This document shows positions 19,797 to 30,600 of a DNA stretch of 64,000 nt, piece by piece. Position numbers and translations under genes: made by a program. Source of the stretch: Rhodopseudomonas palustris. GTDB lineage: Bacteria > Pseudomonadota > Alphaproteobacteria > Rhizobiales > Xanthobacteraceae. The stretch lies in NCBI RefSeq assembly GCF_034479375.1, contig NZ_CP140155.1, positions 1,488,001 to 1,552,000 of the forward strand. Direction: 5' to 3'. The stretch's first letter is position 1; each line of letters begins with the position of its first letter. The notes beneath the pieces are model-generated. The model searched no databases. It saw only the letters and a program-made list of their open reading frames with translations, and was not told the DNA's origin.

Positions 19797-20222
19797 TCAA
19801 GCTCCGGGCGTCACCGCAGGAATCGCCGAAATGACGACGAAGGCCTGTGCCAGCGGCCATTCATCCGTGATCGAGAGGTCGATCTGGGCGATCATTCCGG
19901 CCGGGGTCAGGGCATCGAGCCGCGCCCTGGCGCCCCCGGTCAGGAGCATCGTCGGCCGACCTCCCCGTTGATTGACCACGCCCATGTCGCGCCACCAGAC
20001 GCCCTGGCGAATCCCGGTTCCGAGCGCCTTGGAGCACGCCTCCTTGGCCGCGAACCGTTTGGCGTAGGTGGCGGCCACCAGATTCGGTTGCTTGTCGCGC
20101 CGCCCGGCCCTCGCCCGCTCGGTTTCGGTGAAGATGCGATCGATAAACCGTTCGCCATGTCGTTCGATCACCTTGGCGATCCGGGTGATGTCGATCAGGT
20201 CGGAACCGATGCCGATGATCAT
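19797..20222 (-). CDS. acpS: Holo-[acyl-carrier-protein] synthase
   Basis: 141 residues. Transfers 4'-phosphopantetheine from CoA to ACP. The magnesium-binding motif GIGSDLIDI (~residues 4-12) and the second motif [13 protein letters not shown] (~57-69) are intact. It overlaps the pdxJ stop by 4 nt, a common alphaproteobacterial pairing. The 248 nt between it and lepB hold the lepB promoter side and no recognised gene. Confidence 0.96.
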   Translation of the reverse strand: MIIGIGSDLIDITRIAKVIERHGERFIDRIFTETERARAGRRDKQPNLVAATYAKRFAAKEACSKALGTGIRQGVWWRDMGVVNQRGGRPTMLLTGGARARLDALTPAGMIAQIDLSITDEWPLAQAFVVISAIPAVTPGA

Positions 20223-20983
20223 GCCGCGATCACCCTGGCGCGGCCGCGGTCCATCGCCGACCGCATCGCTTTCACCGTCTCGCCGAGGCCGACGAACAGC
20301 GCCTCGCCGATCATGTAGAAGCCGATGTTCAGTTCGACGATCTGCGGCAGCGCCGCGATCGTCTCGGCGGTGGCATAGTCGAGGCCGTGTCCGGCGTGGA
20401 CTTCGAGCCCGGCCGATTGCGCCAGCGCGGCGCCGGCGACGATCCGCCGCCACTCCTCCGACGCCTTCGCCGGTTCGTCGTCGGTGATGGCGTCGCACCA
20501 GGCGCCGGTGTGCAGCTCGATCGCGGGCGCCTTCAGTTTCGCGGCCATCTCGATCTGCGCGGGGTCGGCGGCGATGAACAGCGACACGCGAACGCCGGCG
20601 TCGTTGAACCGCGCGATCGCGGGCGCCAGCGAGTCGCGCTGGCCGACGACGTCGAGCCCTCCTTCGGTGGTGAGTTCTTCGCGCCGCTCCGGAACCAGGC
20701 AGACCGCGTGCGGCTTCACGCCGAGCGCGATCCGGACCATGTCCGGGGTCGCCGCCATCTCGAAATTCAGCGGCTTGGAAATCTCCGCCTTCAACCGCTC
20801 CATGTCGTTGTCGCGGATGTGGCGGCGGTCCTCGCGCAGATGGGCGGTGATGCCGTCGGCGCCGGCCTCGATCGCCGCCAGCGCCGCGCGCACCGGATCG
20901 GGGTGGCGGCCGCCGCGCGCGTTGCGCACCGTGGCGATGTGGTCGATGTTGACCCCGAGACGCAGAGGAGAGAATTTCGGCAT
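20219..20983 (-). CDS. pdxJ: Pyridoxine 5'-phosphate synthase
   Basis: 254 residues, a TIM barrel that closes the pyridine ring of vitamin B6 from deoxyxylulose 5-phosphate and aminoacetone phosphate. Signatures are [18 protein letters not shown] (~residues 7-24), [16 protein letters not shown], and the C-terminal [11 protein letters not shown] and [17 protein letters not shown] phosphate-binding parts. The start is ATG at 20983 with GAGGAG-like sequence upstream. Downstream acpS overlaps it by 4 nt, and rsh lies upstream on the same strand. Confidence 0.96.
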   Translation of the reverse strand: MPKFSPLRLGVNIDHIATVRNARGGRHPDPVRAALAAIEAGADGITAHLREDRRHIRDNDMERLKAEISKPLNFEMAATPDMVRIALGVKPHAVCLVPERREELTTEGGLDVVGQRDSLAPAIARFNDAGVRVSLFIAADPAQIEMAAKLKAPAIELHTGAWCDAITDDEPAKASEEWRRIVAGAALAQSAGLEVHAGHGLDYATAETIAALPQIVELNIGFYMIGEALFVGLGETVKAMRSAMDRGRARVIAA

Positions 20984-21027
20984 GTTGAACCTGCGGGACG
21001 TACTACGGAAGGACTTGCGGCGCCGCG

Positions 21028-23313
21028 CTATCCATTGACGCGCTCGACGTGGGCCACCACCGCCTTGGCGCGGAGCTGGGCGATGATGGCGCTGAGATGC
21101 TTGAGGTCGTAGACCTCGAGATCGATGGTGAGTTCGGTGAAGTCCGGCGAGCGGCGGCTCATGTTGATGTTGTCGATATTGCCGTCGTGCTCGGCGATCA
21201 CGCCGGCGATCTGCGCGAGGCTGCCGGGCTCGTTGACGTTCTGCACGAACAGCCGCGCCGGGAAACGCTGCGGCGTTGTTTCGTCGATGTCCCATTTCAC
21301 ATCGAGCCAGCGCTCCGGCTCTTCCTCGAAATCCTTCAACGCCGGCGAATGGATCGGATAGATCGTGATGCCCTCACCGGGCGTGACGATGCCGATGATC
21401 CGATCGCCCGGCACCGCGCCGCCGTTCGGCGCGAACTTCACCGGCAGTCCGGAATGTATCCCGCCGATCGGGACCGCGGCGCCGACCTTGCTCGGTTCGC
21501 CGACGGTCTTGGTGCCCGACTTCTCCGGTTTCTTGGCGCCGAACCGCGCCGTGCGTTCTTCCTTGTAGTCCGGGTACATCGCGCGGGCGACGTCGGACGC
21601 CTTCATCTCGCCGCGCCCGACCGAGGCCATCACGTCCTCGATCGAGGCTCGCGCCAGCCGCGGCAGCGCCCCCTTCAACTTGTCGTCGGCGTATTCGATC
21701 TTGGCGCGCGCGAACAGCCGCTCGACGATGCGGCGGCCGAGGCCGGCATATTGATCGCGCATCGCGGTGCGGGTGGCGCGGCGGATCGCGGCGCGCGCCT
21801 TGCCGGTCCGCGCCAGCGACTCCCATGCAGCCGGCGGGGCCGACTGCACGCTCGAGGTCAGCACCTCGACCTCGTCGCCGTTCTGCAATTCCGAAGACAA
21901 TGGCGCGAACTTGCCGTTGATCTTGCAGCCGACCGCGCTGTTGCCGACGTCGGTATGCACCGCATAGGCGAAATCGATGACGTTGGCGGCGCGCGGCAGC
22001 GCGATCAGCTTGCCCTTCGGGGTGAAGCAGAACACCTGGTCGTGGAACAGCTCGAGCTTGGTGTGCTCGAGGAATTCCTCGGGATTCGAGCTCTCCGACA
22101 GCATCTCGACGGTGTGCCGCAGCCAGGCGAAGGCGTTGGATTCGCGATTGAGCAGTTCGGTCGGCGAGCCGACGCCGTCCTTGTAGAAAGCGTGCGCGGC
22201 GATGCCGTATTCTGCGATCTGATTCATCTCCTGGGTGCGGAACTGCAGCTCGACGCGCTGCTGGCCCGGGCCGATCACCGTGGTGTGCAGCGAGCGATAG
22301 TCGTTCTGCTTCGGCGTCGAGATGTAGTCCTTGAACCGCCCCGGCACCATCGGCCACGTCGTGTGCACGACGCCGAGCGCGCGGTAGCAGGCCTCGACGT
22401 CGTTCAGCACGACGCGAAAGCCGTAGATGTCCGACAATTGTTCGAAGCCGACCGACTTGCGCTCCATCTTGGTCCAGATCGAAAATGGCCGCTTGCGCCG
22501 GCCGGTGACCTCGGCGGCGATGCCGTTCTTGGCGAGATTGGCGCAGAGCTGCGTTTCGATCTCGCCGATCAGATTGCGGTTGCGCTCCGCCAATGCGTCG
22601 AGCCGCTGCATCACCACCGCCGACGCCTCGGGATCGAGCGTCCGGAACGACAGATCCTCCAGCTCCTCACGCATCTCCTGCATGCCCATACGGCCTGCGA
22701 GCGGCGCGTAGATGTCGAGTGTCTCCTCGGCGATGCGCTGGCGCGACGCGGGCGGCACGAAGTCCAGCGTGCGCATGTTGTGCAGACGATCGGCGAGCTT
22801 GATCAGCAGGACGCGAACGTCGTCGGCGATCGCCAGCAGCAGCTTGCGAAGATTCTCCGCCTGCTTGGCCTCGCGCGACACCAGTTCGAGCCGCTTCAGC
22901 TTGGTCAGCCCCTCGACCAGCGAGCCGACCTCGTGGCCGAACAGTCTGTCGATCTCGGTCCGGGTCGCCTCGGTGTCCTCGATCGTATCGTGCAGCAGCG
23001 CCGCGACGATGGTGGCATCGTCGAGCTTGAGATTGGTCAGGATCGCCGCGACTTCGAGCGGATGCGAGAAATACGGGTCGCCCGAGGCGCGGGTCTGCTC
23101 GCCATGCGCCTTCATCGCGTAGACGTAGGCGCGGTTGAGCATGTCCTCGTCGGTGTTCGGATTGTAGCTCCGGACCAGTTCGACCAGGTCGTACTGCCGC
23201 ATCATCCGAGCCCGCGCGCCGCGCGGCTTCGGCGGGACGGCAACAGGCGCGGCCACTGTGGCCGCATCGGCCATGGCCTCCATCTGTCTCGGGATGCGGC
23301 GGCCTGACGCCAT
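21028..23313 (-). CDS. rsh: Bifunctional (p)ppGpp synthetase/hydrolase RelA/SpoT (Rsh)
   Basis: 761 residues. Domain order: HD hydrolase (H in FSHPLEV, then HDTIEDT, ~residues 75-105), synthetase ([20 protein letters not shown], ~310-330), TGS ([18 protein letters not shown]), helical/zinc-finger-like region and C-terminal ACT ([17 protein letters not shown]). Both catalytic halves look intact, as expected for the single long Rsh of alphaproteobacteria that runs the stringent response. A large antisense frame is a shadow. It is downstream of rpoZ, separated by a strong terminator. Confidence 0.96.
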   Translation of the reverse strand: MASGRRIPRQMEAMADAATVAAPVAVPPKPRGARARMMRQYDLVELVRSYNPNTDEDMLNRAYVYAMKAHGEQTRASGDPYFSHPLEVAAILTNLKLDDATIVAALLHDTIEDTEATRTEIDRLFGHEVGSLVEGLTKLKRLELVSREAKQAENLRKLLLAIADDVRVLLIKLADRLHNMRTLDFVPPASRQRIAEETLDIYAPLAGRMGMQEMREELEDLSFRTLDPEASAVVMQRLDALAERNRNLIGEIETQLCANLAKNGIAAEVTGRRKRPFSIWTKMERKSVGFEQLSDIYGFRVVLNDVEACYRALGVVHTTWPMVPGRFKDYISTPKQNDYRSLHTTVIGPGQQRVELQFRTQEMNQIAEYGIAAHAFYKDGVGSPTELLNRESNAFAWLRHTVEMLSESSNPEEFLEHTKLELFHDQVFCFTPKGKLIALPRAANVIDFAYAVHTDVGNSAVGCKINGKFAPLSSELQNGDEVEVLTSSVQSAPPAAWESLARTGKARAAIRRATRTAMRDQYAGLGRRIVERLFARAKIEYADDKLKGALPRLARASIEDVMASVGRGEMKASDVARAMYPDYKEERTARFGAKKPEKSGTKTVGEPSKVGAAVPIGGIHSGLPVKFAPNGGAVPGDRIIGIVTPGEGITIYPIHSPALKDFEEEPERWLDVKWDIDETTPQRFPARLFVQNVNEPGSLAQIAGVIAEHDGNIDNINMSRRSPDFTELTIDLEVYDLKHLSAIIAQLRAKAVVAHVERVNG

Positions 23314-23489
23314 ACGACAAACCTCAATCGCAGCGCCGGGCGCCGCGGATTACACCGGTCGAAGGATTCAGTTCTTATGGAAATCCGACCGCACAACAGT
23401 AAAGCGTTTTGTCACGATGGGAAGACAGATGAACGCGAAAACCAGCCATCCGACAGAGGTTTGATCGACCGCAAGGCATTTCGCCCGGC

Positions 23490-23525
23490 CCCAAAAACTA
23501 ACGGCCCGGAGCAATCCGGGCCGTT
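23490..23525 (-). terminator. Rho-independent terminator of rpoZ
   Basis: The inverted repeat AACGGCCCGGA / TCCGGGCCGTT (23500-23510 and 23515-23525) has perfect 11-bp arms around a GCAA loop. On the minus strand it is followed by AGTTTTTGGGG. It sits 36 nt downstream of the rpoZ stop, so rpoZ is transcriptionally separated from rsh, unlike the rpoZ-spoT operon of enterics. Confidence 0.85.
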
Positions 23526-23561
23526 GTATGAATTCGGGACAGGATCTGGCGCGAGAGCGCC

Positions 23562-23954
23562 CTACTCGTCTTCTTCAGGCTGCTCTTCCGGCGGCGCCAA
23601 GCCCTCGAGGCCCTTCAGCAGTTCTTCCTCGGTCATGCGCTCCAGCGCGACCTCGGTGTCGTCGGCATCGACGCTGGCGCCGGCCGAACCGATCAACGGA
23701 ACGGTGTCCTGCTCCGGCTCGTCGACTTCGACGAACTTCTGCAGGGAATGCACCAGCTCTTCTTTCAGGTCTTCCGGCGAGACCGTCTGCTCGGCAATTT
23801 CTCGAAGCGAAACAACGGGATTCTTGTCGTTGTCACGGTCGATTGTGAGCTGCGAACCAGACGAGATCATGCGTGCACGATGCGCCGCCAGCAGGACCAG
23901 GTCGAACCGGTTGTCGACCTTATCAATACAATCTTCCACGGTGACACGCGCCAT
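23562..23954 (-). CDS. rpoZ: RNA polymerase omega subunit
   Basis: 130 residues. Promotes RNA polymerase assembly and takes part in ppGpp binding. The conserved start [20 protein letters not shown] and HRARMISSG are clear. The C-terminal ~70 residues are acidic (ending PEEQPEEDE), as in other alphaproteobacterial omegas, which are longer than the 91-residue E. coli protein. It is divergent from the NYN-domain gene across a 340-nt region. Confidence 0.96.
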   Translation of the reverse strand: MARVTVEDCIDKVDNRFDLVLLAAHRARMISSGSQLTIDRDNDKNPVVSLREIAEQTVSPEDLKEELVHSLQKFVEVDEPEQDTVPLIGSAGASVDADDTEVALERMTEEELLKGLEGLAPPEEQPEEDE

Positions 23955-24294
23955 CGCTAGTCGCTCCGTTCAAAGGACCAAAATGCGGGTTATCCGGCGT
24001 AGGTATAGGGGGTTGAAGCGATGCGCAAGAACCAATTTGTCATTTGGCCGTGAACCCTCACTCTGATAATGCACCGGTATACGGCCGATTGGCGACCCAT
24101 TACTGGGACGAACACGGGTCCGACAACAAAACGCTTCTTTTCAGAAGGAAAAGTATACAATACCGGTCGATGCTTCGTGCGGTTGAAGATTGTGCCGGCA
24201 GCCCAGCGCCGACGGCTATTCGTGAAAATCCGACTTTAACGCATGGCTTTTTCTGCCACGCCAAAGACCTAACGACAAAACACGAGAGATCTGG
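23955..24294. other. Divergent promoter region between rpoZ and NYN gene
   Basis: 340 bases with no convincing gene. It contains a short dyad CTTTTC-agaag-GAAAAG near 24137-24153 and an inverted pair CCGGTATAC (24074-24082) / GTATACaatACCGG (24153-24166). These could be operators, but neither matches a site I know. Confidence 0.5.
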
Positions 24295-24924
24295 ATGTCC
24301 ACCCCTGCGAGCAACAAAATCGCGCTGTTTATCGATGGCGCCAACCTTTATGCGACTGCAAAAACGCTCGGTTTCGATATCGATTACAAGCGTCTTCTCA
24401 AGGAATTTCACGGTCGCGGCACGCTGATCCGCGCCTTTTACTACACCGCCATCATCGAGGATCAGGAATATTCCTCGATTCGTCCGCTGATCGATTGGCT
24501 GGACTATAACGGCTACACCGTGGTCACCAAGGCGACCAAGGAGTTCATCGACGCCTCCGGCCGCCGCAAGGTCAAGGGCAATATGGATATCGAGCTCGCG
24601 GTCAACGCGATGGAACTGGCCGAGCATATCGACCAGATGGTGCTTTTCTCCGGCGACGGCGACTTCCGCTCGCTGGTCGAAGCGGTCCAGCGCCGTGGCG
24701 TCCGCGTCACTGTGATTTCGACGATCTCGAGCCAGCCCCCGATGATCGCCGACGAACTCCGGCGCCAGGCCGACGTCTTCACCGACCTGGTGGAATTGCA
24801 GTCCAAGATCGGCCGCGATCCGGCCGACCGCCCGCCGCCGCGTGAGCCCCGCCATACGCCTCAGTTCCTGCAACGCTCGGCTGCGATGGCTCCCAGGGGC
24901 GGTGACGACGATTTCGAAGACTGA
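24295..24924 (+). CDS. NYN-domain (PIN-like) protein, LabA/DUF88 family
   Basis: 209 residues. The PIN-like NYN fold shows its acidic residues in ALFIDGANLYA (Asp ~14), VKGNMDIELAVNAM (Asp ~100) and LFSGDGDFRSLVEAVQRRG (Asp ~123, 125), so a metal-dependent ribonuclease activity is plausible. A basic, proline-rich tail (PRHTPQFLQ) ends in the acidic GGDDDFED. The upstream region is 340 nt, so it heads its own transcript. It overlaps the start of the uracil-DNA glycosylase gene. Confidence 0.87.
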   Translation: MSTPASNKIALFIDGANLYATAKTLGFDIDYKRLLKEFHGRGTLIRAFYYTAIIEDQEYSSIRPLIDWLDYNGYTVVTKATKEFIDASGRRKVKGNMDIELAVNAMELAEHIDQMVLFSGDGDFRSLVEAVQRRGVRVTVISTISSQPPMIADELRRQADVFTDLVELQSKIGRDPADRPPPREPRHTPQFLQRSAAMAPRGGDDDFED

Positions 24925-25597
24925 CAAGGCGCCGACGCGCGGCCCACGGGCCGGCGTTCTGCGTCCGATCACAGAACCCGATCGGGATTGCCCGATGTGT
25001 CCGAGGCTCGCGGAATTCCGCCGCGAGCTGCGGACCCGTGAGCCCGGCTGGCACAACGCACCCGTTCAGTCGTTCGGCGATGCCGATGCCAGGCTGCTGA
25101 TCGTCGGCCTCGCTCCCGGCGTACAGGGCGCCAACCGGACCGGCCGGCCGTTCACCGGCGACTATGCCGGCGATCTGCTTTACGCCACGCTGATCGAATA
25201 CGGTTTCGCCACCGGCCGCTTCGAGGCCAGGCCCGACGACGGCCTGAAGCTGGTCGGCTGCCGCATCACCAACGCGGTGCGGTGCGTGCCGCCGCAGAAC
25301 AAGCCCCTGCCCGTCGAGATCAATACCTGCCGGAACTTCCTGGCGCCGACGATCGAGACCATGCCGAAGCTGCGCGCAGTCGTGATGCTGGGGCGGATCG
25401 CGCATGATTCGACGTTGAAGGCACTCGGCCTTCGCGCCTCACAGGCGCCGTTCGGGCACGGCGCGGTCCACGAAGCCGGCACGCTGCGATTGTACGACAG
25501 CTATCACTGCTCGCGCTACAACACGAACACCCGCGTATTGACGCCGAAGATGTTCCACGACGTGTTCGCGCGCGTCCGCGCGGATCTGGACGCGTAG
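24902..25597 (+). CDS. Uracil-DNA glycosylase, family 5 (UDGb-like)
   Basis: 231 residues from the GTG at 24902; a GTG 60 nt earlier is possible. The active-site loop is GLAPGVQGANRTGRPFTGD, and cysteines of a 4Fe-4S cluster are seen at CPMC (~residues 30-33), VGCRITNAVRC and NTCRNFL. The late HCSRYNTNT block is typical of family 5. Excises uracil and other deaminated bases from DNA. AGGGG at 24894-24898 supports the later start. The gene overlaps the NYN gene by 23 nt, implying coupled translation. It is convergent with smpB. Confidence 0.85.
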   Translation: MTTISKTDKAPTRGPRAGVLRPITEPDRDCPMCPRLAEFRRELRTREPGWHNAPVQSFGDADARLLIVGLAPGVQGANRTGRPFTGDYAGDLLYATLIEYGFATGRFEARPDDGLKLVGCRITNAVRCVPPQNKPLPVEINTCRNFLAPTIETMPKLRAVVMLGRIAHDSTLKALGLRASQAPFGHGAVHEAGTLRLYDSYHCSRYNTNTRVLTPKMFHDVFARVRADLDA

Positions 25598-25626
25598 CCG
25601 AGCCGAGCGGCTTCCAGCGGAGCGCG

Positions 25627-26100
25627 TCAGCCGCGCGCCCGTAGCAAGCGCCCCTTCTCGCGGCTCCAGTCGCGCTTCTTCTCGGTCTCACGCTTGTCGT
25701 GCAACTGCTTGCCCTTGGCGAGCGCCAGCAGCAGCTTGGCGCGACCCTTCTCGTTGAAATACAGCTTCAGCGGCACCAACGTCATGCCCTGGCGCTCGAT
25801 CGCGCCCATCAGCTTGTTGATCTGCTTCCTGTGCAGCAGCAATTTGCGCGGCCGCTTCGGCTCGTGATTGAAGCGGTTGGCCTGCAGATATTCAGGGATG
25901 GTGGCGTTGATCAGCCAAATCTCGCCGCCGCGGGAATCGGCGTAGGATTCAGCGATCGTCGCCTTGCCGCCGCGAACCGACTTCACCTCCGTGCCGGTCA
26001 GCGAAATGCCGGCCTCGACGGTGTCCTCGATCGCGTAGTTGAACCGCGCCTTGCGGTTCTCCGCGACCACCTTGATCGCGCGTTCGTTCTTCTCGGCCAT
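25627..26100 (-). CDS. smpB: SsrA-binding protein SmpB
   Basis: 157 residues. Escorts tmRNA to stalled ribosomes in trans-translation. Conserved parts are [39 protein letters not shown], and the basic tail [16 protein letters not shown] that reaches into the mRNA channel. Length is typical. It is followed downstream only by the convergent glycosylase gene; mscL and dapA lie upstream on the same strand. Confidence 0.97.
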   Translation of the reverse strand: MAEKNERAIKVVAENRKARFNYAIEDTVEAGISLTGTEVKSVRGGKATIAESYADSRGGEIWLINATIPEYLQANRFNHEPKRPRKLLLHRKQINKLMGAIERQGMTLVPLKLYFNEKGRAKLLLALAKGKQLHDKRETEKKRDWSREKGRLLRARG

Positions 26101-26124
26101 TGCGGCTGAATCTCTCTGTCCCGC

Positions 26125-26556
26125 TTAGACCTGCGGGCGGTTGCCGCTCTTCAGGATATCGCGAATCTCGCCAAGCAGTTCCTGCTCCGGGGTCGGCTTC
26201 GCCGGCGGCGCGGGCGCTGCCTCCTCCTTGCGCTTCAGCCGGTTCATCGCCCGCACCACCAGGAACAGCACGAAGGCGACGATCAGGAAGTTCAGCGTCA
26301 GCGTCAGAAAGTTGCCCCAGGCCAGCACCGCGCCCTGCTTCTTGGCTTCGACCAGCGTATTCGCCGTGACCACCTTCGACAGCGGCGTGAAGTAGTTCGA
26401 GAAATCGAGCCCACCAGTAATCGAGCCGATGATCGGCATGATGACGTCGGCCACGAGCGAACTGACGATGCCGCCGAACGCCGCGCCGATGATGACGCCA
26501 ACCGCGAGGTCGACGACGTTGCCCTTCATCGCGAATTCACGGAATTCCTTGAGCAT
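26125..26556 (-). CDS. mscL: Large-conductance mechanosensitive channel MscL
   Basis: 143 residues. The N-terminal helix [20 protein letters not shown] and the first membrane helix with [18 protein letters not shown] match the family. A second helix ([16 protein letters not shown]) and the cytoplasmic bundle ([12 protein letters not shown]) follow. The start at 26556 is the family start and has GAGGG upstream. Acts as a pressure-release pore in the inner membrane under osmotic downshift. Confidence 0.96.
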   Translation of the reverse strand: MLKEFREFAMKGNVVDLAVGVIIGAAFGGIVSSLVADVIMPIIGSITGGLDFSNYFTPLSKVVTANTLVEAKKQGAVLAWGNFLTLTLNFLIVAFVLFLVVRAMNRLKRKEEAAPAPPAKPTPEQELLGEIRDILKSGNRPQV

Positions 26557-26611
26557 ACCGACCACCCTCAGCACTTCTATTGCGCAGCCCGTTCGTGCAG
26601 GTCCGCGGGAC

Positions 26612-27502
26612 TCAGTTCAGCAGGCCGGCATGCGTCATGGCGGCGCGGATCGTGCTGCCGGTCGGCTCGGTCACCGGCAGCAGCGGCAGCCGCACCTCTT
26701 CCAGAATCCGGCCGAGCAGCGTCAGCCCGTGCTTGGCGCCGGCCACGCCGGGCTCCTTGAACACCGCATCGTGCAACGGGACCAGACGGTCCTGGATCTT
26801 CAAGGCGCCCGGATAGTCGCCCGCAAGCACCGCTCCCATCAGATCGGCGCAGAGCTTCGGCGCCACGTTCGACACCACCGAGATGCAGCCGTGCCCGCCC
26901 GCGGCCATGTAGGCCAGCGCGGTCATGTCCTCGCCGGAGAGCTGGATGAAATCGGGCCCCATCGCGTGGCGCTGCTGCGACACCCGTCCGAGATTGGCGG
27001 TGGCGTCCTTGACGCCGGCGATGTTCTTCAGCTCGTACAGCCGGCTCATGGTGTCGACCGACATATCGACGACGGATCGCGGCGGAATGTTGTAGATGAT
27101 GATCGGAATCCCGATCGCGTCGTTGACCGCCTTGAAGTGGTGATACATGCCCTCCTGGGTGGGCTTGTTGTAGTACGGCGTCACCACCAGGACAGCGTCC
27201 GCGCCGGCCTTTTCGGCGTGCCTGGCGAGTTCGACGGCCTCGCGGGTGGAGTTCGATCCGGCGCCCGCGATCACCGGCACACGCCCCTTGGCCTCCTCGA
27301 CGCACCATTCCACGACTTTGTGGTGCTCCTCGTGGCTCAGCGTCGGGCTTTCGCCCGTGGTTCCGACCGGCACTAGCCCGTGCGTGCCTTCTGCGATCTG
27401 CCATTGAACCAGACTGCGAAAAGCCTGCTCGTCGAGCGAACCGTTCTTGAAAGGCGTGACCAAGGCGGTGAACGACCCCCGGAAATTCGTCTTGGCTGCC
27501 AT
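26612..27502 (-). CDS. dapA: 4-hydroxy-tetrahydrodipicolinate synthase
   Basis: 296 residues, a TIM-barrel aldolase that condenses pyruvate with aspartate semialdehyde in lysine and diaminopimelate synthesis. Seen: [14 protein letters not shown], the Tyr of [11 protein letters not shown], and the Schiff-base Lys in GVKDATANL (~residue 164). The ATG at 27502 has CAGGAGAAC upstream; the frame is open 36 codons further, but that leader is not family-like. It lies 132 nt downstream of dnaE. Confidence 0.96.
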   Translation of the reverse strand: MAAKTNFRGSFTALVTPFKNGSLDEQAFRSLVQWQIAEGTHGLVPVGTTGESPTLSHEEHHKVVEWCVEEAKGRVPVIAGAGSNSTREAVELARHAEKAGADAVLVVTPYYNKPTQEGMYHHFKAVNDAIGIPIIIYNIPPRSVVDMSVDTMSRLYELKNIAGVKDATANLGRVSQQRHAMGPDFIQLSGEDMTALAYMAAGGHGCISVVSNVAPKLCADLMGAVLAGDYPGALKIQDRLVPLHDAVFKEPGVAGAKHGLTLLGRILEEVRLPLLPVTEPTGSTIRAAMTHAGLLN

Positions 27503-27634
27503 AATGTTCTCCTGACGCGCAGTCCCGATCTGTGAACCTTTCATAACGGGTGCCGCGCGGCCGCGAAAGGCCCGCGACCGCCGGCGCGGCGCGGTTCCAG
27601 ACGAATCCAAAGCCGCAGCACCGCCGGCCGGCCC

Positions 27635-30600
27635 TCAGAGAGTCTCGACCAGCTCCACGCCGGTCACGGCCTTGATGGCGCCGGCGATCTGCGGCGAAAC
27701 CTGGAACCGGCCCGGCAGTTCGAATTCGACCTCGGTCTGCGGGTCGAGCCTCAGCACCAGCGCAATGTTGCCTCCGGCGACCTTGGAGTCCGGCGGCTGC
27801 AAGCGTTTTGTGATCGAATCGAGCGGCTTGGTGTCGCGCAGAAAGATCCGCAGCCCCTTCTGGGTCTTGGCCGCGGCAGCATCGAGTGGCTCGGCGTGCA
27901 GCACGCGGGCGCGGACGTCCTCGCCCTGCAGCTCGGCGCCGAGCTGCAGCAACACCGCGGCGCCCGGCTCCAGCACCTCGCGATATTGCGCCAGCCCCTC
28001 GGAGAACAGCACTGCCTCGAAATGCCCGGTCGGGTCGGACAGGCCCATGATTCCCATCTTGTTGCCAGTCTTGGTGCGCCGCTCCATCCGCGACACCACA
28101 GTGGCGGCGACCTTGCCGGCGGTGGCGCCGGATTTCACCGCCTTGCAGAAATCCGCCCAGGACTGCACCCGCAGCCGCTTCAGCGCGGTGGCGTAATCGT
28201 CCAGCGGGTGGCCGGACAGGAAGAAGCCGATCGCATCGTATTCGCGCCGCAGCCGCTCCGCCGGCAGCCACGGTTCGATCTGCGGCAGCACCACCTCCGG
28301 CGCGTCGGCGAGGCCGCCGAACATGTCGTTCTGGCCTGAGGTAGCCGCCTCGTGGCTGCGCTGGCAGGCGGCGATGATCGCATCGGCGCCGGCGAACACC
28401 CGCGCGCGATTGGGATCCAGGCAGTCGAACGCACCGGCGGCAGCCAGACATTCGACGACGCGCTTGTTGATCGCACGCGGGCTGACGCGGGCGGCGAAGT
28501 CGGCGATCGACGCGAACGGCTTGTCGCCACGCGCCTCGACGATCATCTGCACAGCCTGCAGCCCGACGCCCTTCAGGCCGGCGAGCGCGTAGTAGATAAT
28601 GTTGGCGCCGACCTCGAAGGTCGGGCCGGAGCGGTTCACCGACGGCGGCTCGACCTTGATGCCGAGTCGCTGCGCCTCGGCGCGGAATTCCGACAGCTTG
28701 TCGGTGTTGTTGAGATCGAGCGTCATCGACGCGGCGATGAACTCGACCGGGTAATGCGCCTTCATGTAGGCGGTGTGATACGACACCAGCGCATAGGCGG
28801 CCGCGTGGCTCTTGTTGAAGCCGTAATCGGCGAACTTCGCCAAGAGATCGAAGATGGTGTCGGCGGAGTCCTTCGGCACGCCGTTCCTGGTCGCGCCCTC
28901 GACGAAGATCGCGCGCTGCTTCTCCATCTCGGCGCGAATCTTCTTGCCCATGGCGCGGCGCAGCAGGTCGGCTTCGCCGAGCGAATAGCCGGCCATCACC
29001 TGGGCGATCTGCATCACCTGTTCCTGGTAGATGATGACGCCGAAGGTCTCCTTCAGGATCGGCTCCAGCATCGGATGCAGATATTCCGGCTCCTCGTCGC
29101 CGTGCTTGCGCGCGCAATAGGTCGGAATGTTCGCCATCGGGCCCGGGCGATACAGCGCGACCAGCGCGATGATGTCTTCGAAACGGTCCGGGCGCATGTC
29201 GACCAGCGCGCGGCGCATGCCCTGGCTTTCAACCTGGAACACGCCGACCACATCGCCCCGCGCCAGCATCTGATAGCTGGTCGGGTCCTCGATCCCCAGC
29301 GTCGCCAGATCGATGTGGATGTCGCGCTGCTTGAGCAGCTTCACCGCGACGTCGAGCACCGTCAGCGTCTTCAGGCCGAGGAAGTCGAACTTCACGAGGC
29401 CCGCCGGCTCGACCCATTTCATGTTGAACTGGGTGACCGGCATGTCGGATTTCGGATCGCGATACATCGGCACGAGATCGGACAGCGGCCGATCGCCGAT
29501 CACGATGCCGGCGGCATGGGTCGAAGCGTGCCGCGTCAGGCCCTCGAGCTTCTGGGCGATGTCGAAGGCGCGGGCGACGACCGGGTCCTCATCGCGGAAG
29601 GCCTGCAGCTTCGGCTCGCTTTCGATCGCCTGCTTCAGCGTCACCGGCGCAGCCGGATTCTGCGGCACCAGCTTGGTCAGCTTGTCGACCTGCCCGTACG
29701 GCATCTGCAGCACGCGGCCGACGTCGCGCAACACGCCGCGCGCCTGCAGCGTCCCGAAGGTGATGATCTGAGCGACCTGGTCGCGGCCGTAGCGCTGCTG
29801 GACGTATTCGATCACTTCGCCGCGGCGGTCCTGGCAGAAGTCGATGTCGAAGTCGGGCATCGAGACGCGTTCCGGATTGAGGAAGCGCTCGAACAGCAGG
29901 CCGAAGCGGATCGGATCGAGGTCGGTGATGGTCAGCGAATACGCCACCAGCGAACCCGCGCCGGAACCGCGGCCCGGGCCGACCGGAATGCCGTGCGCCT
30001 TGGCCCATTTGATGAAGTCGGACACGATCAGGAAGTAACCGGCGTATTTCATGCGCGTGATGACGTCGAGCTCGAAGGCGAGCCGCTTCTGGTAGTCCTC
30101 TTCGGTCATGCCCTGTGACAGGCCGTGGATGCGCATGCGGTCGGCGAGCCCCTGCTCGGCCTGGCGGCGCAGCTCGGCGGCCTCCGCGGCGGCCGCCTCT
30201 TCGGCGTCGTTGACGCTGGCGCCGACGGTGAACAGCGGCAGGATCGGCTTGCGGGTCAGCGGCCGATAGGCGCAGCGCTGGGCAATCTCGACGGTGGAGG
30301 CCAGCGCCTCCGGCAGATCGGCGAACAGCACCGCCATTTCGGCGCGGGTCTTGAAGCGGTGGTCGGGCGTGAGCTGGACCCGGTCGGTCTCGGCGATCAG
30401 CTTGCCGGAGGCAATGCACAGCAGCGCGTCGTGCGCCTCGAAATCGTCGGCGGTGGCGAAATGCGGCTCGTTGGTCGCGACCAGCGGCAGCCCCATGTCG
30501 TAGGCGATGTCGATCAGGCCGGCTTCCGCGCGCCGTTCGAAATCGGTGTTGTGGCGTTGCAATTCGACATAGAGCCGGTCGCCGAATGCCTGCGCCAGCC

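Noticed and set aside
21049..23307. 752-codon plus-strand open frame opposite rsh
   Set aside because: Antisense shadow produced by high-GC codon bias; the minus strand encodes a complete Rsh.
24842..24901. Earlier GTG start for the uracil-DNA glycosylase
   Set aside because: The extra 20 residues have no family match, and AGGGG before 24902 supports the later start; not excluded.
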